NCBI GenBank assembly: GCA_905339295.1
Contig: CAJPFI010000010.1
Location: 1 to 60,522 of the forward strand
Length of the DNA: 60,522 bases
Source: Burkholderiales bacterium
Lineage (GTDB): Bacteria; Pseudomonadota; Gammaproteobacteria; Burkholderiales; Casimicrobiaceae
Direction: 5' to 3'
A model generated the notes under the pieces. The model saw only the letters and a program-made list of their open reading frames with translations. It was not told the DNA's origin and did no database searches. Shown here piece by piece: positions 1-12,408 of the stretch; the first letter of the stretch is position 1; every line of letters starts with the position of its first letter. The position numbers and the translations under genes were made by a program.

Positions 1-1
1 C

Positions 2-157
2 CGATCGCGCCCCTTCCCCGTGGGACGGGCTTCAGCCCGACGATCGCGCTCATTCCCCGTGGGTCGGGCTTCAGCCCGACGATCGCGCTCATTCCCCGTG
101 GGTCGGGCTTCAGCCCGACGATCGCGCTCATTCCCCGTGGGTCGGGCTTCAGCCCGA
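2..157. repeat. Four tandem copies of a 39-bp hairpin repeat
   Basis: Four head-to-tail copies of a 39-bp unit lie at 2-40, 41-79, 80-118 and 119-157. Copies 2 to 4 are identical and copy 1 differs at a few bases. Each unit holds a near-perfect palindrome (GTCGGGCTTCAGCCCGAC in copies 2-4), able to fold into a 7-8 bp hairpin. The last copy overlaps the 3' end of folD and supplies its stop codon. The array could act as a REP-like or transcription-terminating element; that role is inferred. The array may extend beyond the left edge of the window. Confidence 0.9.
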
Positions 158-1018
158 CGGCAATGGCGCGTCCTGCCACTCCGCGGCGCGCAGCGTGTTC
201 GAGAGCAGCATCGCGATCGTCATCGGCCCGACGCCGCCCGGCACCGGCGTGATCCACGACGCGTGTTCCTTCGCGGCATCGAAGTCGACGTCGCCGCAGA
301 GCTTGCCGTCGGGCAGCCGGTTGATGCCCACGTCGAGCACGATCGCGCCGGGCTTGATCCAGTCGCCGGCGACGAACCTGGGCTTGCCCACCCCCGCCAC
401 GACGATGTCGGCCAGCCGGACGAGCTCCGGCAGGTCGCGCGTGGCCGAGTGGCAGATCGTCACCGTGCAGCGCGCCATCAGCAGCTCGAGCGCCATCGGG
501 CGGCCGACGATGTTCGACTGCCCGATGATCACCGCGTGCTTGCCGGCGAGCGGCTCGCGCGTCTCCTCGAGCAGCTTCATGCAGCCGTAGGGCGTGCACG
601 GCCGCAGCGTCGGCCGCTTCAGGACGAGCCGTCCGATGTTGTACGGATGGAAGCCGTCGACGTCCTTGCGCGGGTCGATGCGCTCGGTGACCTGCTCGGG
701 ATCGACGTGCGCCGGCAGCGGAAGCTGGACCAGGATGCCGGACACGTCCGGATCCGCGTTCAGCCGGTCGATGAGCGCGAGCAGCTCCGGCTCGGGAACG
801 TCGGCCGGCAGGTCGTGCGCGTACGAGCGCATTCCGACGCCTTCGGTCGTCTTGCGCTTGTTGCGCACGTACACCTGCGAGGCGACGTTCTCGCCGACCA
901 GCACGACGGCGAGGCCGGGCGCGTTCCCCCCTCGCGCGACACGCGCAGCGACGGCGGCGCGCACCTCGCCGGTGACGCGCTCGGCCAGCGCCTTGCCGTC
1001 GAGGAGGCGCGCGCTCAT
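149..1018 (-). CDS. folD: Bifunctional methylenetetrahydrofolate dehydrogenase / methenyltetrahydrofolate cyclohydrolase FolD
   Basis: FolD is a cytosolic enzyme that interconverts 5,10-methylene-, 5,10-methenyl- and 10-formyl-tetrahydrofolate with NADP. The 289-residue product has the usual family length. Family signatures visible are the substrate-site segment with YVRNKRK (the lysine is the cyclohydrolase residue), GILVQLPLP, the DGFHPYN segment, [17 protein letters not shown] for the cofactor site, and the C-terminal [14 protein letters not shown]. The ATG at 1018 gives a standard N-terminus starting MSARLLDG; a longer frame to 1345 exists but carries unrelated residues. The final residues and the TGA stop lie inside the last copy of the 39-bp repeat. 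The start is about 50 bp from the divergent Nudix gene, so the two share a promoter region. Confidence 0.96.
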   Translation of the reverse strand: MSARLLDGKALAERVTGEVRAAVAARVARGGNAPGLAVVLVGENVASQVYVRNKRKTTEGVGMRSYAHDLPADVPEPELLALIDRLNADPDVSGILVQLPLPAHVDPEQVTERIDPRKDVDGFHPYNIGRLVLKRPTLRPCTPYGCMKLLEETREPLAGKHAVIIGQSNIVGRPMALELLMARCTVTICHSATRDLPELVRLADIVVAGVGKPRFVAGDWIKPGAIVLDVGINRLPDGKLCGDVDFDAAKEHASWITPVPGGVGPMTIAMLLSNTLRAAEWQDAPLPSG

Positions 1019-1059
1019 CGTGCGCGGCGGGCGGAGCGGATCGGGAACGGTCTCATCGC

Positions 1060-1065
1060 TACAAT
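1060..1065 (+). promoter_or_regulatory. Candidate -10 element (TACAAT) for the Nudix gene
   Basis: TACAAT lies 6 bp before the GTG start at 1072. If used as a -10 box it would put the transcript start at or next to the start codon, giving a leaderless mRNA. No clear -35 box was found. This is a weak inference from one hexamer. Confidence 0.25.
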
Positions 1066-1071
1066 GCTCGC

Positions 1072-1953
1072 GTGATCGATGCCCGCATTCTACCCGCGCT
1101 GCACGCGCGCCTCGCCGCCGCGTTCGCGCCGCCGTCGGTGCCGCTCGTCCGATTCGAGGTCGACGCAGCCCGGGTAGGCGAGCTGACCCCCGGGCGCGCG
1201 CGTCGCGTCGCGGCGTTCGTCGACGTGCTCGACGTCGATCGGTTCCGCGTGACCTTTGCCCGGGACTGCGCGTCCGCGGACGCCCGGACAGAGGGCATGG
1301 ACCGGGTCGCGCGCGCGCTCGCGGCGGAAGGCGCGTTGAGTGCATGGCGCGACGAGCGCTACGACGTCCGTGCAGGCGAGGCAGGCGCGCCGCTGTTCCG
1401 GCTCGAGCGCGCGGCGGCGCGCTACTTCGGCATCCGGACGCAGGCGGTCCATGTGAACGGCCTCGTCGACCAGGATGGCGGCGCGGCGACGTGGATCGCG
1501 CGGCGCAGCGCGACCAAGGCGATCGACCCCGGCCTGCTCGACAACCTCGTCGGCGGCGGGATCGCCGCGGGCGCGACGGCCGGGCAGACGCTGATCAAGG
1601 AGGCGTGGGAGGAGGCCGGCATCGACGCCGCGACGGCCTCGCGCGCGCAACCGGTCGGAATGCTGCGGATCCGCCGCCTGCAGCCGGACGGCCTGCAGCA
1701 CGAGACGATCCACGTCCACGACCTCTGGCTGCCGCGCGAGTTCGTGCCGCGCAACCAGGACGGCGAGGCGATCGAGCACCGGCTCGTGCCGCTCGCCGCG
1801 CTGCCCGCGCAGCTCGCCCAGGACACCGGCCACGACGCGCTGACTGCCGATGCGAGCCTCGTCGCGCTCGACGCGCTGATCCGGCTCGGGGTGATCGACG
1901 CCGACGACGCGCTCTACCCGTGGTTCGCCGCGTTGTGCGGCGAAGGTCGCTGA
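1072..1953 (+). CDS. DUF4743 and Nudix hydrolase domain protein
   Basis: This 293-residue cytosolic protein has an N-terminal DUF4743-like region (about 1-120) and a C-terminal Nudix hydrolase domain (about 120-280). The Nudix box is recognisable around residues 160-185 as [20 protein letters not shown] followed by EAGI. The core KEAWEEAGI matches the REUXEEXGU consensus, but the first glutamate of the box is not conserved. That pattern resembles the TNR3-like branch, whose eukaryotic members act on oxidised thiamine pyrophosphate; the substrate here is unknown. The start is GTG at 1072, because the nearby ATG at 1064 is out of frame and meets a stop at once. It ends 19 bp from the convergent phnW. 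Confidence 0.85.
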   Translation: MIDARILPALHARLAAAFAPPSVPLVRFEVDAARVGELTPGRARRVAAFVDVLDVDRFRVTFARDCASADARTEGMDRVARALAAEGALSAWRDERYDVRAGEAGAPLFRLERAAARYFGIRTQAVHVNGLVDQDGGAATWIARRSATKAIDPGLLDNLVGGGIAAGATAGQTLIKEAWEEAGIDAATASRAQPVGMLRIRRLQPDGLQHETIHVHDLWLPREFVPRNQDGEAIEHRLVPLAALPAQLAQDTGHDALTADASLVALDALIRLGVIDADDALYPWFAALCGEGR

Positions 1954-1972
1954 CGCCGGGCGCGGGGCCGGA

Positions 1973-3112
1973 CTACGCGGCGCGCGCGACGGCGGGCGAC
2001 ACCGTGCGGATGCCCATCGCGCGCAGCGCGTCGCCGATCGCGAGCACCGCCTGGCGCATCTCGGACGGACCGATCGCGCCGATGCAGCCGACGCGGAAGG
2101 TCTCGAGCTGCGTGAGCTTGCCGGGGTACAGCACGAAGCCGCGGTCGCGCACCTCGGCATAGAATCGCCTGAACTCGTAGGCCGGGTCGGCCGGCGCATG
2201 GAACGTGTAGATGATCGGCGCCTGGATCCCGGGCTCGAGGAACGCGCGGAGGCCCAGCGCCTGCATCCCGGCGACGAGCGCGGCGCCGTTGGCGGTGTAG
2301 CGTGCCAGCCGCGCGGGCTGGCCGCCCTCGGCGACGAACTGCTCCAGCGCCGCGTTGAACGCGACGACGACGTGCGTGGGCGGCGTGTAGCGCCACTGCG
2401 TGGTCTTCTCCATGTAGGCCCACTGGTCGTACAGGTCCAGTGCGAGCGAGCTCGAGCGCCCCTCGCAGCCCTCGAGCGTCGAACGGCGCACGATCACGAA
2501 GCCCATCCCCGGCGGGCCCTCGATGCACTTGCCCGACGCCGCGATCAGCGTGTCGATCGGCATCGCCGACACGTCGATCGGCAGCGCGCCGAACGAGCTC
2601 ATCGCGTCGACGACGAGCCGCCGGCCGTGGCGCGCGACCGTCGCCGCGATCGCCGGCAAGGGGTTCAGGATGCCGGTCGAGGTCTCGCAGTGGATCAGCG
2701 CGACGTGCGTGACCGACGCGTCGCCCGCGAGGAGGCGGTCGACGTCCTCGGCCGTGGTCGGCACGTCGTCGGCGGTCTCGAAGGCCGACACGCGGCGGCC
2801 CATCATCTGCGCGAGCTTCGCGAGCCGCTTGCCGTAGGCGCCGTTGATCAGCACGAGCAGGTGCCCGTCGCGCGGCACCGTCGTGTTGACCGCCGCCTCG
2901 ACCGAGAACGTGCCGCTCCCCTGCATCGGGACGCAGACGTGCGTCGCGTGGCCGTCGACGACGTCGAGCAGCCGGCGCCGCACGTTCGCGGTGACCGCGT
3001 TGAACGCCGTGTCCCACGAGCCCCAGTCGCGCAGCATCGCGGCCTTGGTCTCGAGCGAGGTCGTGAGCGGCCCGGGCGTGAGCAGGATCGGGTCGCGGGA
3101 ATGGAGTCCCAT
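1973..3112 (-). CDS. phnW: 2-aminoethylphosphonate--pyruvate transaminase PhnW
   Basis: This PLP enzyme transfers the amino group of 2-aminoethylphosphonate to pyruvate, giving phosphonoacetaldehyde and alanine. The 379-residue protein (family members are about 365-370) starts with the [10 protein letters not shown] phosphate/substrate segment. It has the PLP-ring aspartate D169 in VVDAMSSFG and the Schiff-base lysine K195 in AASGKCIEG, and ends with the family segment [10 protein letters not shown]. The ATG at 3112 is preceded by a GGAGA ribosome site. It is the last gene of the minus-strand transport operon, 22 bp after the permease. Its product feeds PhnY on the other arm of the island; no phnX (phosphonoacetaldehyde hydrolase) is present, so flow should go through PhnY and PhnA. 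Confidence 0.95.
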   Translation of the reverse strand: MGLHSRDPILLTPGPLTTSLETKAAMLRDWGSWDTAFNAVTANVRRRLLDVVDGHATHVCVPMQGSGTFSVEAAVNTTVPRDGHLLVLINGAYGKRLAKLAQMMGRRVSAFETADDVPTTAEDVDRLLAGDASVTHVALIHCETSTGILNPLPAIAATVARHGRRLVVDAMSSFGALPIDVSAMPIDTLIAASGKCIEGPPGMGFVIVRRSTLEGCEGRSSSLALDLYDQWAYMEKTTQWRYTPPTHVVVAFNAALEQFVAEGGQPARLARYTANGAALVAGMQALGLRAFLEPGIQAPIIYTFHAPADPAYEFRRFYAEVRDRGFVLYPGKLTQLETFRVGCIGAIGPSEMRQAVLAIGDALRAMGIRTVSPAVARAA

Positions 3113-3134
3113 GGCTATCTCTCCGGAATCGGTG

Positions 3135-4865
3135 TCAGCGGGTGGGCGCGGCGCGGCGCCAGCCCTGCGTCCTGCGCAGCAGCCAGCCTTCGACGGCGAA
3201 CGACAGCAGCGTGACGACGCCCGACGTCGCGACGATCAGCGTCGCCATCGCGGCCGCCGAGCCGATCGCGCCGGCCTCGTCGAGCTGCACGATCGATATC
3301 GCCGCCAGCATCGTCTTGGGCGAGTACAGGAACACGACGGCCGAGATCGTGGTCATCGCGTTGACGAAGTAGTAGCGGCTGATGTCGATGATCGACGGCA
3401 GGCAGACCGGGACCGTGACGCGCCAGAACGTCTTGTAGAACGGCACCTTGAGCGACGCCGAGACCGATTCGAACTCGTTGTCCAGCTGCTTGAGCGCCGT
3501 GACCGCGGTCAGGTGCGAGGACGAGTAGAAGTGGATGATCGTCGAGAGCACGAGGATCGCCATCGTGCCGTAGAGCACGTTGAGCGGGTTGGCCGGGTGG
3601 TTGAAGAACAGGATGTAGCCGATGCCCAGCACGAGCCCGGGGATCGCCATCGGCATCATCGCCTGCAGCCGCACGAGCGGACGGACGAGGTTCGCCCCGC
3701 GCGTCTTCTCCAGCCAGTACGCGCCGGCGAACGTCAGCGACGCGCCGACCACCGCGCACCACGCGGCCATCGTGAGGCTGTTGCGGTAGGCGTTCTCGAC
3801 ACCCGCCTCCTCGAAGCCGTACGTGTAGTGGTTGAACGTGAACGACAGGTTGTACGGCCAGACCCTGACGAACGAGCCGAACACCGCCATGCCGATGACC
3901 ACCAGCATGGCGGCCGACATGAGCATCACGAACGCGAGCATGAGGCGGTCTCGGACCGGCGACGGCCTCGGTACGTACGGGACGCTGCGGGCGGTCAGGA
4001 GCGCCTTCTGACGCACGCGCACCGCATGGTCGACGAAGAACGCGACGAGCGCCGGGACCAGCAGGATCAGGCCGACGACCGCGCCGATCTGGAAATTCTG
4101 CTGGCCGATCACCTGCTTGTAGATGTCGATCGCGAGCACGCTGTAGTTCGCGCCGATCACCTTGGGCACGCCGAACTCGGACACCGCCATCGTGAACACG
4201 ACCATCGCCGCGGAGATCATGCCGTAACGCGCGCCCGGAAGCGTGATCGTGACGAACTTGCGCCACTCGGAGGTCGCCATCGAGTCGGCCGCCTCGTACA
4301 GGCGCGCGTCCGACAGCGACAGCGACGCAAGCATGATCATCACCGCGTGCGGGAATGCCGAGAACGTCATTGACAGCACCATTCCCGGCAGGCCGTAGAT
4401 CGTCGTCAGCCCGAACCACGGCAGCACGTCCTTCAGGATGCCCTGGTTGCCGAACAGGTAGATGAAGGACAGCGCCGCGAGCAGCGACGGCGCGAGGATG
4501 GGGACCAGCGCGATGTTGCGCCAGAGCCACTTCGCGCCGATGCAGCTTCGCTGGATCGCGAAGGCGAACGCGAACGCGAGCGGCACCGTCAGCAGCGTCG
4601 TCAGCAGCGCGAACGTCAGCGTGTTGCCCGCCGAGCGCGAGAACGCCGGCGACGCGAAATACTGCGCGAAGTTCGCCAGCCCGACGAACGCGCCGTCCCT
4701 GTCCTCGAGGCTGCGGAGCAGGATCGCGGCGAGCGGCGCGGTCATGAAGACGAAGAGCGCCACGGCGACGAGCACGAGGCCGCCGCGCGCCGCGAGCGCC
4801 TCGCCCGCGAGGGCGAACCGGCGGGTTGCGGCCGGGCCGGGGCCCGCCGCGAGCGCGCCGTTCAG
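3135..4865 (-). CDS. 2-aminoethylphosphonate ABC transporter permease, double-length (PhnU/PhnV-type)
   Basis: An inner-membrane permease carrying two BPD_transp_1 domains in tandem, like the fused iron(III)/phosphonate type permeases. The N-terminal half spans about residues 30-270 and the C-terminal half about 300-570, each with the EAA-loop pattern that contacts the ATPase (for example [14 protein letters not shown] and [13 protein letters not shown]). About twelve hydrophobic segments are visible. The start is uncertain. GTG at 4775 gives 546 residues but begins inside the first membrane helix. The same frame stays open and family-like upstream with no ATG, GTG or TTG; a CTG at 4865 sits 5 nt after GGGGAGG and gives 576 residues, so I use it tentatively. 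It lies between the ATPase gene (61 bp upstream) and phnW. Confidence 0.85.
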   Translation of the reverse strand: MNGALAAGPGPAATRRFALAGEALAARGGLVLVAVALFVFMTAPLAAILLRSLEDRDGAFVGLANFAQYFASPAFSRSAGNTLTFALLTTLLTVPLAFAFAFAIQRSCIGAKWLWRNIALVPILAPSLLAALSFIYLFGNQGILKDVLPWFGLTTIYGLPGMVLSMTFSAFPHAVMIMLASLSLSDARLYEAADSMATSEWRKFVTITLPGARYGMISAAMVVFTMAVSEFGVPKVIGANYSVLAIDIYKQVIGQQNFQIGAVVGLILLVPALVAFFVDHAVRVRQKALLTARSVPYVPRPSPVRDRLMLAFVMLMSAAMLVVIGMAVFGSFVRVWPYNLSFTFNHYTYGFEEAGVENAYRNSLTMAAWCAVVGASLTFAGAYWLEKTRGANLVRPLVRLQAMMPMAIPGLVLGIGYILFFNHPANPLNVLYGTMAILVLSTIIHFYSSSHLTAVTALKQLDNEFESVSASLKVPFYKTFWRVTVPVCLPSIIDISRYYFVNAMTTISAVVFLYSPKTMLAAISIVQLDEAGAIGSAAAMATLIVATSGVVTLLSFAVEGWLLRRTQGWRRAAPTR

Positions 4866-4926
4866 CGGCGCCTCCCCACGCCGGCAGCGTCGCGGCAGCG
4901 CACGCGGATCGCCATCCCCGGGGCGC

Positions 4927-6054
<1,128 letters not shown>

Positions 6055-6230
6055 CCCGGCCGGGTGCCGGCCGGGTCCGCGGACACGCGGGACCCTCCCC
6101 GCATGCCCCCCGACTCCGCCGGATCGAGCGGTCCCCGCAGGGGCCGCTCCAATCCGGCGAGTTATTCCGGCGTCGCGCGCCGACGCCGCGCACTACGCGT
6201 CATCGCCAGATCGCGACGACCGGAATGACG

Positions 6231-7265
6231 CTACTTGGGGGCGGCCTTCGACTCGTACCGCTTGCTCCACTCGGCGAGGATCTTGTCGCGGTTCTTCGCC
6301 GCCCACGCGAAGTCGTTCTTCGCGAGGCGCGAGGCATAGTCGGCGGGCACGTTCGGCAGCGGCTGCGAAAGGCTCTGGACCGCGACGATCGCGAAGTTCT
6401 TCGCGTACAGCGCCATCGCGGCGTCAGACACGGCCCAGTCCATCAGCTTCTGCGCGGCGGCCAGCTGCCTCGTTCCCCGGTGGATGCCCGCGGCTTCGAG
6501 GTCCCAGCCCAGCCCCTCCTTCGGGAACACGAGGTCGATGGGCTTGCCCTGGGCCTTCTCGCGGTTCGCGCGGTACTCGAACGAGATGCCGACCACGTAC
6601 TCGCCATTGGCCGCCGAGGCACACGGACGCGAGCCCGAGTGCATGTACTGCGCGATGTTCTCGTGCAGGCCGTCCATGAACTTCCAGCCCTCGGCCTCGC
6701 CGTAGATCTGAAGCCACGCGGTCACGTCGAAGAAGCCGGTGCCCGACGACGCCGGGTGCGGCATCACGACCTGCCCCTTGTACGCCGGCTTGGTCAAATC
6801 CCTCCAGGTCTCGGGCTTCGGAATCCCGCGCTTCGCCGCCTCGACCGTGTTGAAGCAGATCGTCGCGCCCCACACGTCCATGCCGACCCACGCGGGAGGG
6901 TTCTTCGGATCCCGGTACTGCGCCGCGATGCGCGACAGGCCCTGCGGCGCGTAGGGCAGCAGCATCCCCTCGGCGTCGAAGACCCCCATGCTGGTCGCCG
7001 CGACGCCCATCACGACGTCGGCCCTGGGGTTGGCCTTCTCGGCGAGCAGCTTCGCGGTGATCACACCGGTCGAGTCGCGCACCCACGTGATCTCGACGTC
7101 GGGGTGCACCTTGTTGAAGCCTTCCTGGTAGGCCTTGAGCTGGTCGGTTTCGAGCGCCGTGTAGACGGTGAGCTGCGTCTTCTGCGCGACGGCGGCGCCG
7201 GACACGGCGAATGCCGAGGCGGCGAGCGCGGCGAACAGCCGGCGAGTGGGTCGGTCGACGGTCAT
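6231..7265 (-). CDS. phnS: 2-aminoethylphosphonate ABC transporter substrate-binding protein (PhnS-type)
   Basis: This 344-residue protein starts with a Sec signal peptide (RRLFAALAASAFAVSGAAVA, cleavage likely after AVAQ near residue 28). The mature part is an extracellular solute-binding domain of the Fe3+/AEP class, with the opening LTVYTALETDQ. It should capture the phosphonate in the periplasm and hand it to the permease. The ATG at 7265 has a good GAAGGAGC ribosome site. It is the first gene of the minus-strand arm, 232 bp from the divergent GntR regulator, so it should be controlled from that intergenic region. A 176-bp gap separates it from the ATPase gene. Confidence 0.9.
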   Translation of the reverse strand: MTVDRPTRRLFAALAASAFAVSGAAVAQKTQLTVYTALETDQLKAYQEGFNKVHPDVEITWVRDSTGVITAKLLAEKANPRADVVMGVAATSMGVFDAEGMLLPYAPQGLSRIAAQYRDPKNPPAWVGMDVWGATICFNTVEAAKRGIPKPETWRDLTKPAYKGQVVMPHPASSGTGFFDVTAWLQIYGEAEGWKFMDGLHENIAQYMHSGSRPCASAANGEYVVGISFEYRANREKAQGKPIDLVFPKEGLGWDLEAAGIHRGTRQLAAAQKLMDWAVSDAAMALYAKNFAIVAVQSLSQPLPNVPADYASRLAKNDFAWAAKNRDKILAEWSKRYESKAAPK

Positions 7266-7455
7266 CGGGGGGCTCCTTCAGTGAGGTGAGACGTGGCGTG
7301 GTCGCGGCGGTTCGGGTCGATTGGCGCGGATGCTACGCGGTGGTGTGCGGTACGGCAACGCTCGGCCTCGCGACCCGGACGGGCCCGGCGTCCGCCCGTC
7401 GCGCCCGTCGTCGCCGCTCCCGACCCGCGCCGCAAGTCGGGACCGGCGCGATTGC

Positions 7456-7471
7456 AGATTGTTGACAATCT
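7456..7471. promoter_or_regulatory. Inverted repeat AGATTGT-N2-ACAATCT, candidate GntR operator
   Basis: A perfect 7-bp inverted repeat with a 2-bp spacer lies in the divergent control region, 26 bp before the regulator's ATG. The TTGTNNACAA core is the usual form of a FadR/VanR-type GntR site. It contains the TTGACA of the regulator's own candidate promoter, so binding there would block RNA polymerase. Confidence 0.7.
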
Positions 7472-7490
7472 ACACCCTGGGAAGTCCAAT
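7462..7490 (+). promoter_or_regulatory. Candidate sigma-70 promoter of the phosphonate regulator and phnA arm
   Basis: TTGACA at 7462-7467 is followed, after exactly 17 bp, by TCCAAT at 7485-7490. The -35 box is embedded in the inverted repeat at 7456-7471. The start point would fall next to the ATG at 7498, which has no ribosome site, suggesting a leaderless mRNA. The hexamers and spacing are seen; the function is inferred. Confidence 0.5.
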
Positions 7491-7497
7491 ACGCAAC

Positions 7498-9530
<2,033 letters not shown>

Positions 9531-9537
9531 CGCCCCG

Positions 9538-10998
9538 ATGAACACGATGACCGATCTCGCCGGCGTCCGTGCCGGCCATGTCCTGCACGAGAAGATGCGC
9601 ATCGGCGGCGAGCGCGTGGGCGGCCCGCGCGTGATCGAGGTGCGCAATCCGTACACCGGCGCGGTGGTCGGCACGGTGCCGAAGGCGACCGCGGAGGAGA
9701 TCCGCCGCGCGTTCGCGATCGCGAAGGCGTACCGGCCGGCGCTGACGCGCTACCAGCGCTACGAGATCTGCCGGCGCACGGCCGAGCTGATCCGCTCGCG
9801 CGCCGAGGCGATCTCCGACCTGATCACGGCGGAGTGCGGGATCGGCAAGAAGGACTCGCGCTACGAGGTGGGGCGCGCCTGCGACGTGTTCACGTTCGCG
9901 GGCAACGCCGCGCTGCAGGACGACGGGCAGGTGTTCTCGTGCGACCTGACGCCGCACGGCAAGTCGCGCAAGGTCTACACGCTGCGCGAGCCGCTGGCGG
10001 GCGCGATCAGCGCGATCACGCCGTTCAACCATCCGCTGAACCAGGTCGCGCACAAGGTCGCCCCGTCGATCGCGACCAACAACCGGATGGTGCTCAAGCC
10101 GACCGAGAAGACGCCGCTCTCGGCGATCGTGCTGGCCGACATCCTCCACGAGGCCGGGCTGCCGCCGGAGATGTTCCAGGTCGTGACCGGCGACCCGCGC
10201 GAGATCGCCGACGAGATGCTGGTGAACGCGGACATCGACCTCGTCACGTTCACCGGCGGCGTGCCGGTCGGCAAGCTGATCGCGCAGAAGGCGGTCTACA
10301 AGCGCCAGGTGCTCGAGCTGGGAGGCAACGACCCGATCATCGTGATGGAGGACGCGGACCTCGACGAGGCCGCGAGCCTGGCGGCCGCGGGGAGCTACAG
10401 GAACTCCGGGCAGCGCTGCACGGCGGTCAAGCGGATGCTGGTGCACGAGCAGGTGGCGGACGCCTTCGTCGAGCGGCTGGTGGCGAAGACGCGGGCCTGG
10501 AGCTACGGCGACCCGATGGACGACTCGCTCGAGATGGGGACGGTGATCGACGAGGCGGCGGCGAAGGGCTTCGAGGCGAAGGTGAACGACGCGGTGTCGC
10601 GCGGGGCTCGGCTCCTGGTCGGAAACGAGCGGCGCGGCGCGCTGTACTCGCCGACCGTGCTCGATCGCGTCGATCCGGCGATGGACGTGGTGAGAACGGA
10701 GACGTTCGGCCCGGTGTCGCCGGTGATCCGGTTCCGGGACATCGGCCATGCGATCGCGATCTCCAACGGGACCGCGTACGGGCTATCCTCGGCGGTCTGC
10801 ACCAACCGGCTGGACTACATCACCCGCTTCGTGCGCGAGCTCGACGTCGGGACGGTCAACGTGCGCGAGGTCCCGGGTTACCGGCTCGAGCTGACGCCGT
10901 TCGGCGGCATCAAGGACTCGGGGCTGGGCTACAAGGAAGGCGTGCAGGAGGCGATGAAGAGCTTTACCAACGTCAAGACGTACTCGCTGCCGTGGTGA
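9538..10998 (+). CDS. phnY: Phosphonoacetaldehyde dehydrogenase PhnY
   Basis: This NAD-dependent aldehyde dehydrogenase oxidises phosphonoacetaldehyde to phosphonoacetate. The 486-residue protein has the full ALDH fold: the cofactor region [14 protein letters not shown] with KPTEKTP, the general-base glutamate E260 in VLELGGNDP, and the catalytic cysteine C294 in [11 protein letters not shown]. Two ATGs, at 9538 and 9547, are possible starts with little ribosome-site preference. It sits between phnA and pbfA. Assignment to PhnY rather than another ALDH rests on close family resemblance plus the neighbours phnA and phnW. Confidence 0.94.
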   Translation: MNTMTDLAGVRAGHVLHEKMRIGGERVGGPRVIEVRNPYTGAVVGTVPKATAEEIRRAFAIAKAYRPALTRYQRYEICRRTAELIRSRAEAISDLITAECGIGKKDSRYEVGRACDVFTFAGNAALQDDGQVFSCDLTPHGKSRKVYTLREPLAGAISAITPFNHPLNQVAHKVAPSIATNNRMVLKPTEKTPLSAIVLADILHEAGLPPEMFQVVTGDPREIADEMLVNADIDLVTFTGGVPVGKLIAQKAVYKRQVLELGGNDPIIVMEDADLDEAASLAAAGSYRNSGQRCTAVKRMLVHEQVADAFVERLVAKTRAWSYGDPMDDSLEMGTVIDEAAAKGFEAKVNDAVSRGARLLVGNERRGALYSPTVLDRVDPAMDVVRTETFGPVSPVIRFRDIGHAIAISNGTAYGLSSAVCTNRLDYITRFVRELDVGTVNVREVPGYRLELTPFGGIKDSGLGYKEGVQEAMKSFTNVKTYSLPW

Positions 10999-11008
10999 GG
11001 ACGACGCC

Positions 11009-11062
11009 GGGGTCGGACGCTGTTCCGGCCCCGAATCCCGTGGTCCGGGCAGGGTCTGACCC
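11009..11062. repeat. Intergenic hairpin element between phnY and pbfA
   Basis: GGGGTCGGA at 11009-11017 and TCCGGCCCC at 11024-11032 form a 9-bp stem (one G-U pair, 6-nt loop). A second palindrome, GGGTCTGACCC, lies at 11052-11062. The run CCCCGAATCC after the first stem recurs upstream of sucA near 59633, so this looks like a dispersed intergenic repeat. It falls across the possible start codons of pbfA. Confidence 0.6.
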
Positions 11063-12404
11063 CGCCGCCGAAGGCGACGTCAATCTCTCGCCGCTGCGGC
11101 GCGCGTGGGAGCGCGACCACGTGCGCGGACGCACGCGCGCCCTGCTCGACCGCGACGCCGCCGCCTACCTGCACCAGTCGCTGTCGACGCCCTGCTTCGA
11201 CGCGCTGGTCGGCGCCGAGGGGATCTGGCTCACCGACGCCGACGGGCGCCGGTTCATGGATTTCCACGGCAACAACGTCCATCAGGTCGGCTACCGTCAT
11301 CCGCGCGTGATCGACGCCGTCAAGCATCAGCTCGACGCGCTGCCGTTCTCGCCGCGCCGCTTCACCAACGGGCCCGCGGTCGAACTGGCCGAGCGCCTCG
11401 GCGCGCTCGCGCCCGACCCGCTGCGCAAGGTGCTGCTCGCGCCGGGCGGCGCGCTGGCCATCGGCATGGCGCTCAAGCTCGCGCGCGTGGCGACCGGCCG
11501 GCACAAGACGATCTCGATGTGGGACTCGTTCCACGGCGCGTCGCTCGACGCGATTTCGATCGGCGGCGAGGCGGTGTTCCGGCGCGACATGGGGCCGCTG
11601 ATGCCCGGCGCCGAGCACGTGCCGCCGTGCGACCCGCATGCCTGCCGCTTCGGCTGCGGCGGCACCTGCGACGCCCGCTGCGCCGACTACGTCGACTACG
11701 TGCTCGGCAAGGAGGAGGACGTCGCGGCGGTGATCGTCGAGACCGTGCGCTGCACCGACGTCCAGGTCCCGCCGGCCACCTACTACCGCTCGCTGCGCGA
11801 CGCCTGCGACCGCCACGGCGCGCTGCTGATCCTCGACGAGGTGCCGATCGGGCTCGGCCGCACCGGCACGATGTTCGCGTTCGAGCGCTACGGCATCGTT
11901 CCCGACATGGTCGTGCTGGGCAAGGGGCTGGGCGGCGCCGTGTTCCCGATGGCCGCGCTGATCGCGCGCGCGGACCTCGACGTCGCGGGCGACCGCGCGC
12001 TCGGCCACTACACGCACGAGAAGAGCCCGGTCGGCTGCGCCGCCGCGCTCGCGACGCTCGACGTCATCGAGGACGAGCGCCTGCTCGAGCGCGCGGACCG
12101 GCTGGGCGCGCACGCGCTCGGCCGGATGCGCGATCTCGCGCGGCGCCACGCGCTGGTCGGCGACGTGCGCGGCGTCGGCCTGCTGCTGGGCCTCGAGCTC
12201 GTGAAGCCCGACGGCTCGCCGGCCCGCCGCGAGGCCGAGCGCGTCATGTACGGTTGCCTCGCCCGCGGTCTCTCGTTCAAGATCGGCCAGGGCAACGTGA
12301 TCACGCTCTCGCCGCCGCTCGTCATCGCGGACGCGGACCTGGACCGCGCCTTCGACATCCTCGACGCCGCGCTCGCCGACGTGGCGGCGCGCCCGGACGC
12401 CTGA
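11040..12404 (+). CDS. pbfA: (R)-1-hydroxy-2-aminoethylphosphonate ammonia-lyase PbfA (class III aminotransferase fold)
   Basis: A PLP enzyme of the class-III aminotransferase fold. PbfA enzymes remove ammonia from (R)-1-hydroxy-2-aminoethylphosphonate to give phosphonoacetaldehyde, joining the PhnW route. Visible are YLHQSLSTPC near the N-terminus, HGNNVHQVGYRHP, the PLP aspartate D266 in LLILDEVPIGLGRTG and the Schiff-base lysine K295 in VLGKGLGGA. A cluster of five cysteines (C197, C202, C206, C210, C214) lies in an inserted loop. The start is uncertain: GTG at 11040 gives 454 residues. GTG at 10995 overlaps the phnY stop (GTGA) and gives 469, but would translate an intergenic hairpin repeat. 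The lyase function is inferred from resemblance and the phnW/phnY/phnA setting; an ordinary transaminase cannot be excluded from sequence. Confidence 0.85.
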   Translation: MVRAGSDPAAEGDVNLSPLRRAWERDHVRGRTRALLDRDAAAYLHQSLSTPCFDALVGAEGIWLTDADGRRFMDFHGNNVHQVGYRHPRVIDAVKHQLDALPFSPRRFTNGPAVELAERLGALAPDPLRKVLLAPGGALAIGMALKLARVATGRHKTISMWDSFHGASLDAISIGGEAVFRRDMGPLMPGAEHVPPCDPHACRFGCGGTCDARCADYVDYVLGKEEDVAAVIVETVRCTDVQVPPATYYRSLRDACDRHGALLILDEVPIGLGRTGTMFAFERYGIVPDMVVLGKGLGGAVFPMAALIARADLDVAGDRALGHYTHEKSPVGCAAALATLDVIEDERLLERADRLGAHALGRMRDLARRHALVGDVRGVGLLLGLELVKPDGSPARREAERVMYGCLARGLSFKIGQGNVITLSPPLVIADADLDRAFDILDAALADVAARPDA

Positions 12405-12408
12405 CCGC

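Noticed and set aside
2-157. The tandem repeats as a CRISPR array
   Set aside because: Units are directly adjacent, with no variable spacers.
4862-4913. A short leader ORF (ATG 4913 to TGA) between the phosphonate ATPase and permease genes
   Set aside because: It encodes 17 arginine-rich residues without conserved features; it is more likely chance or the sign of a start-codon problem in the permease.
9834-11039. An extension of the pbfA frame far into phnY
   Set aside because: The upstream part is an out-of-frame reading of phnY; PbfA similarity begins only after about 11080.
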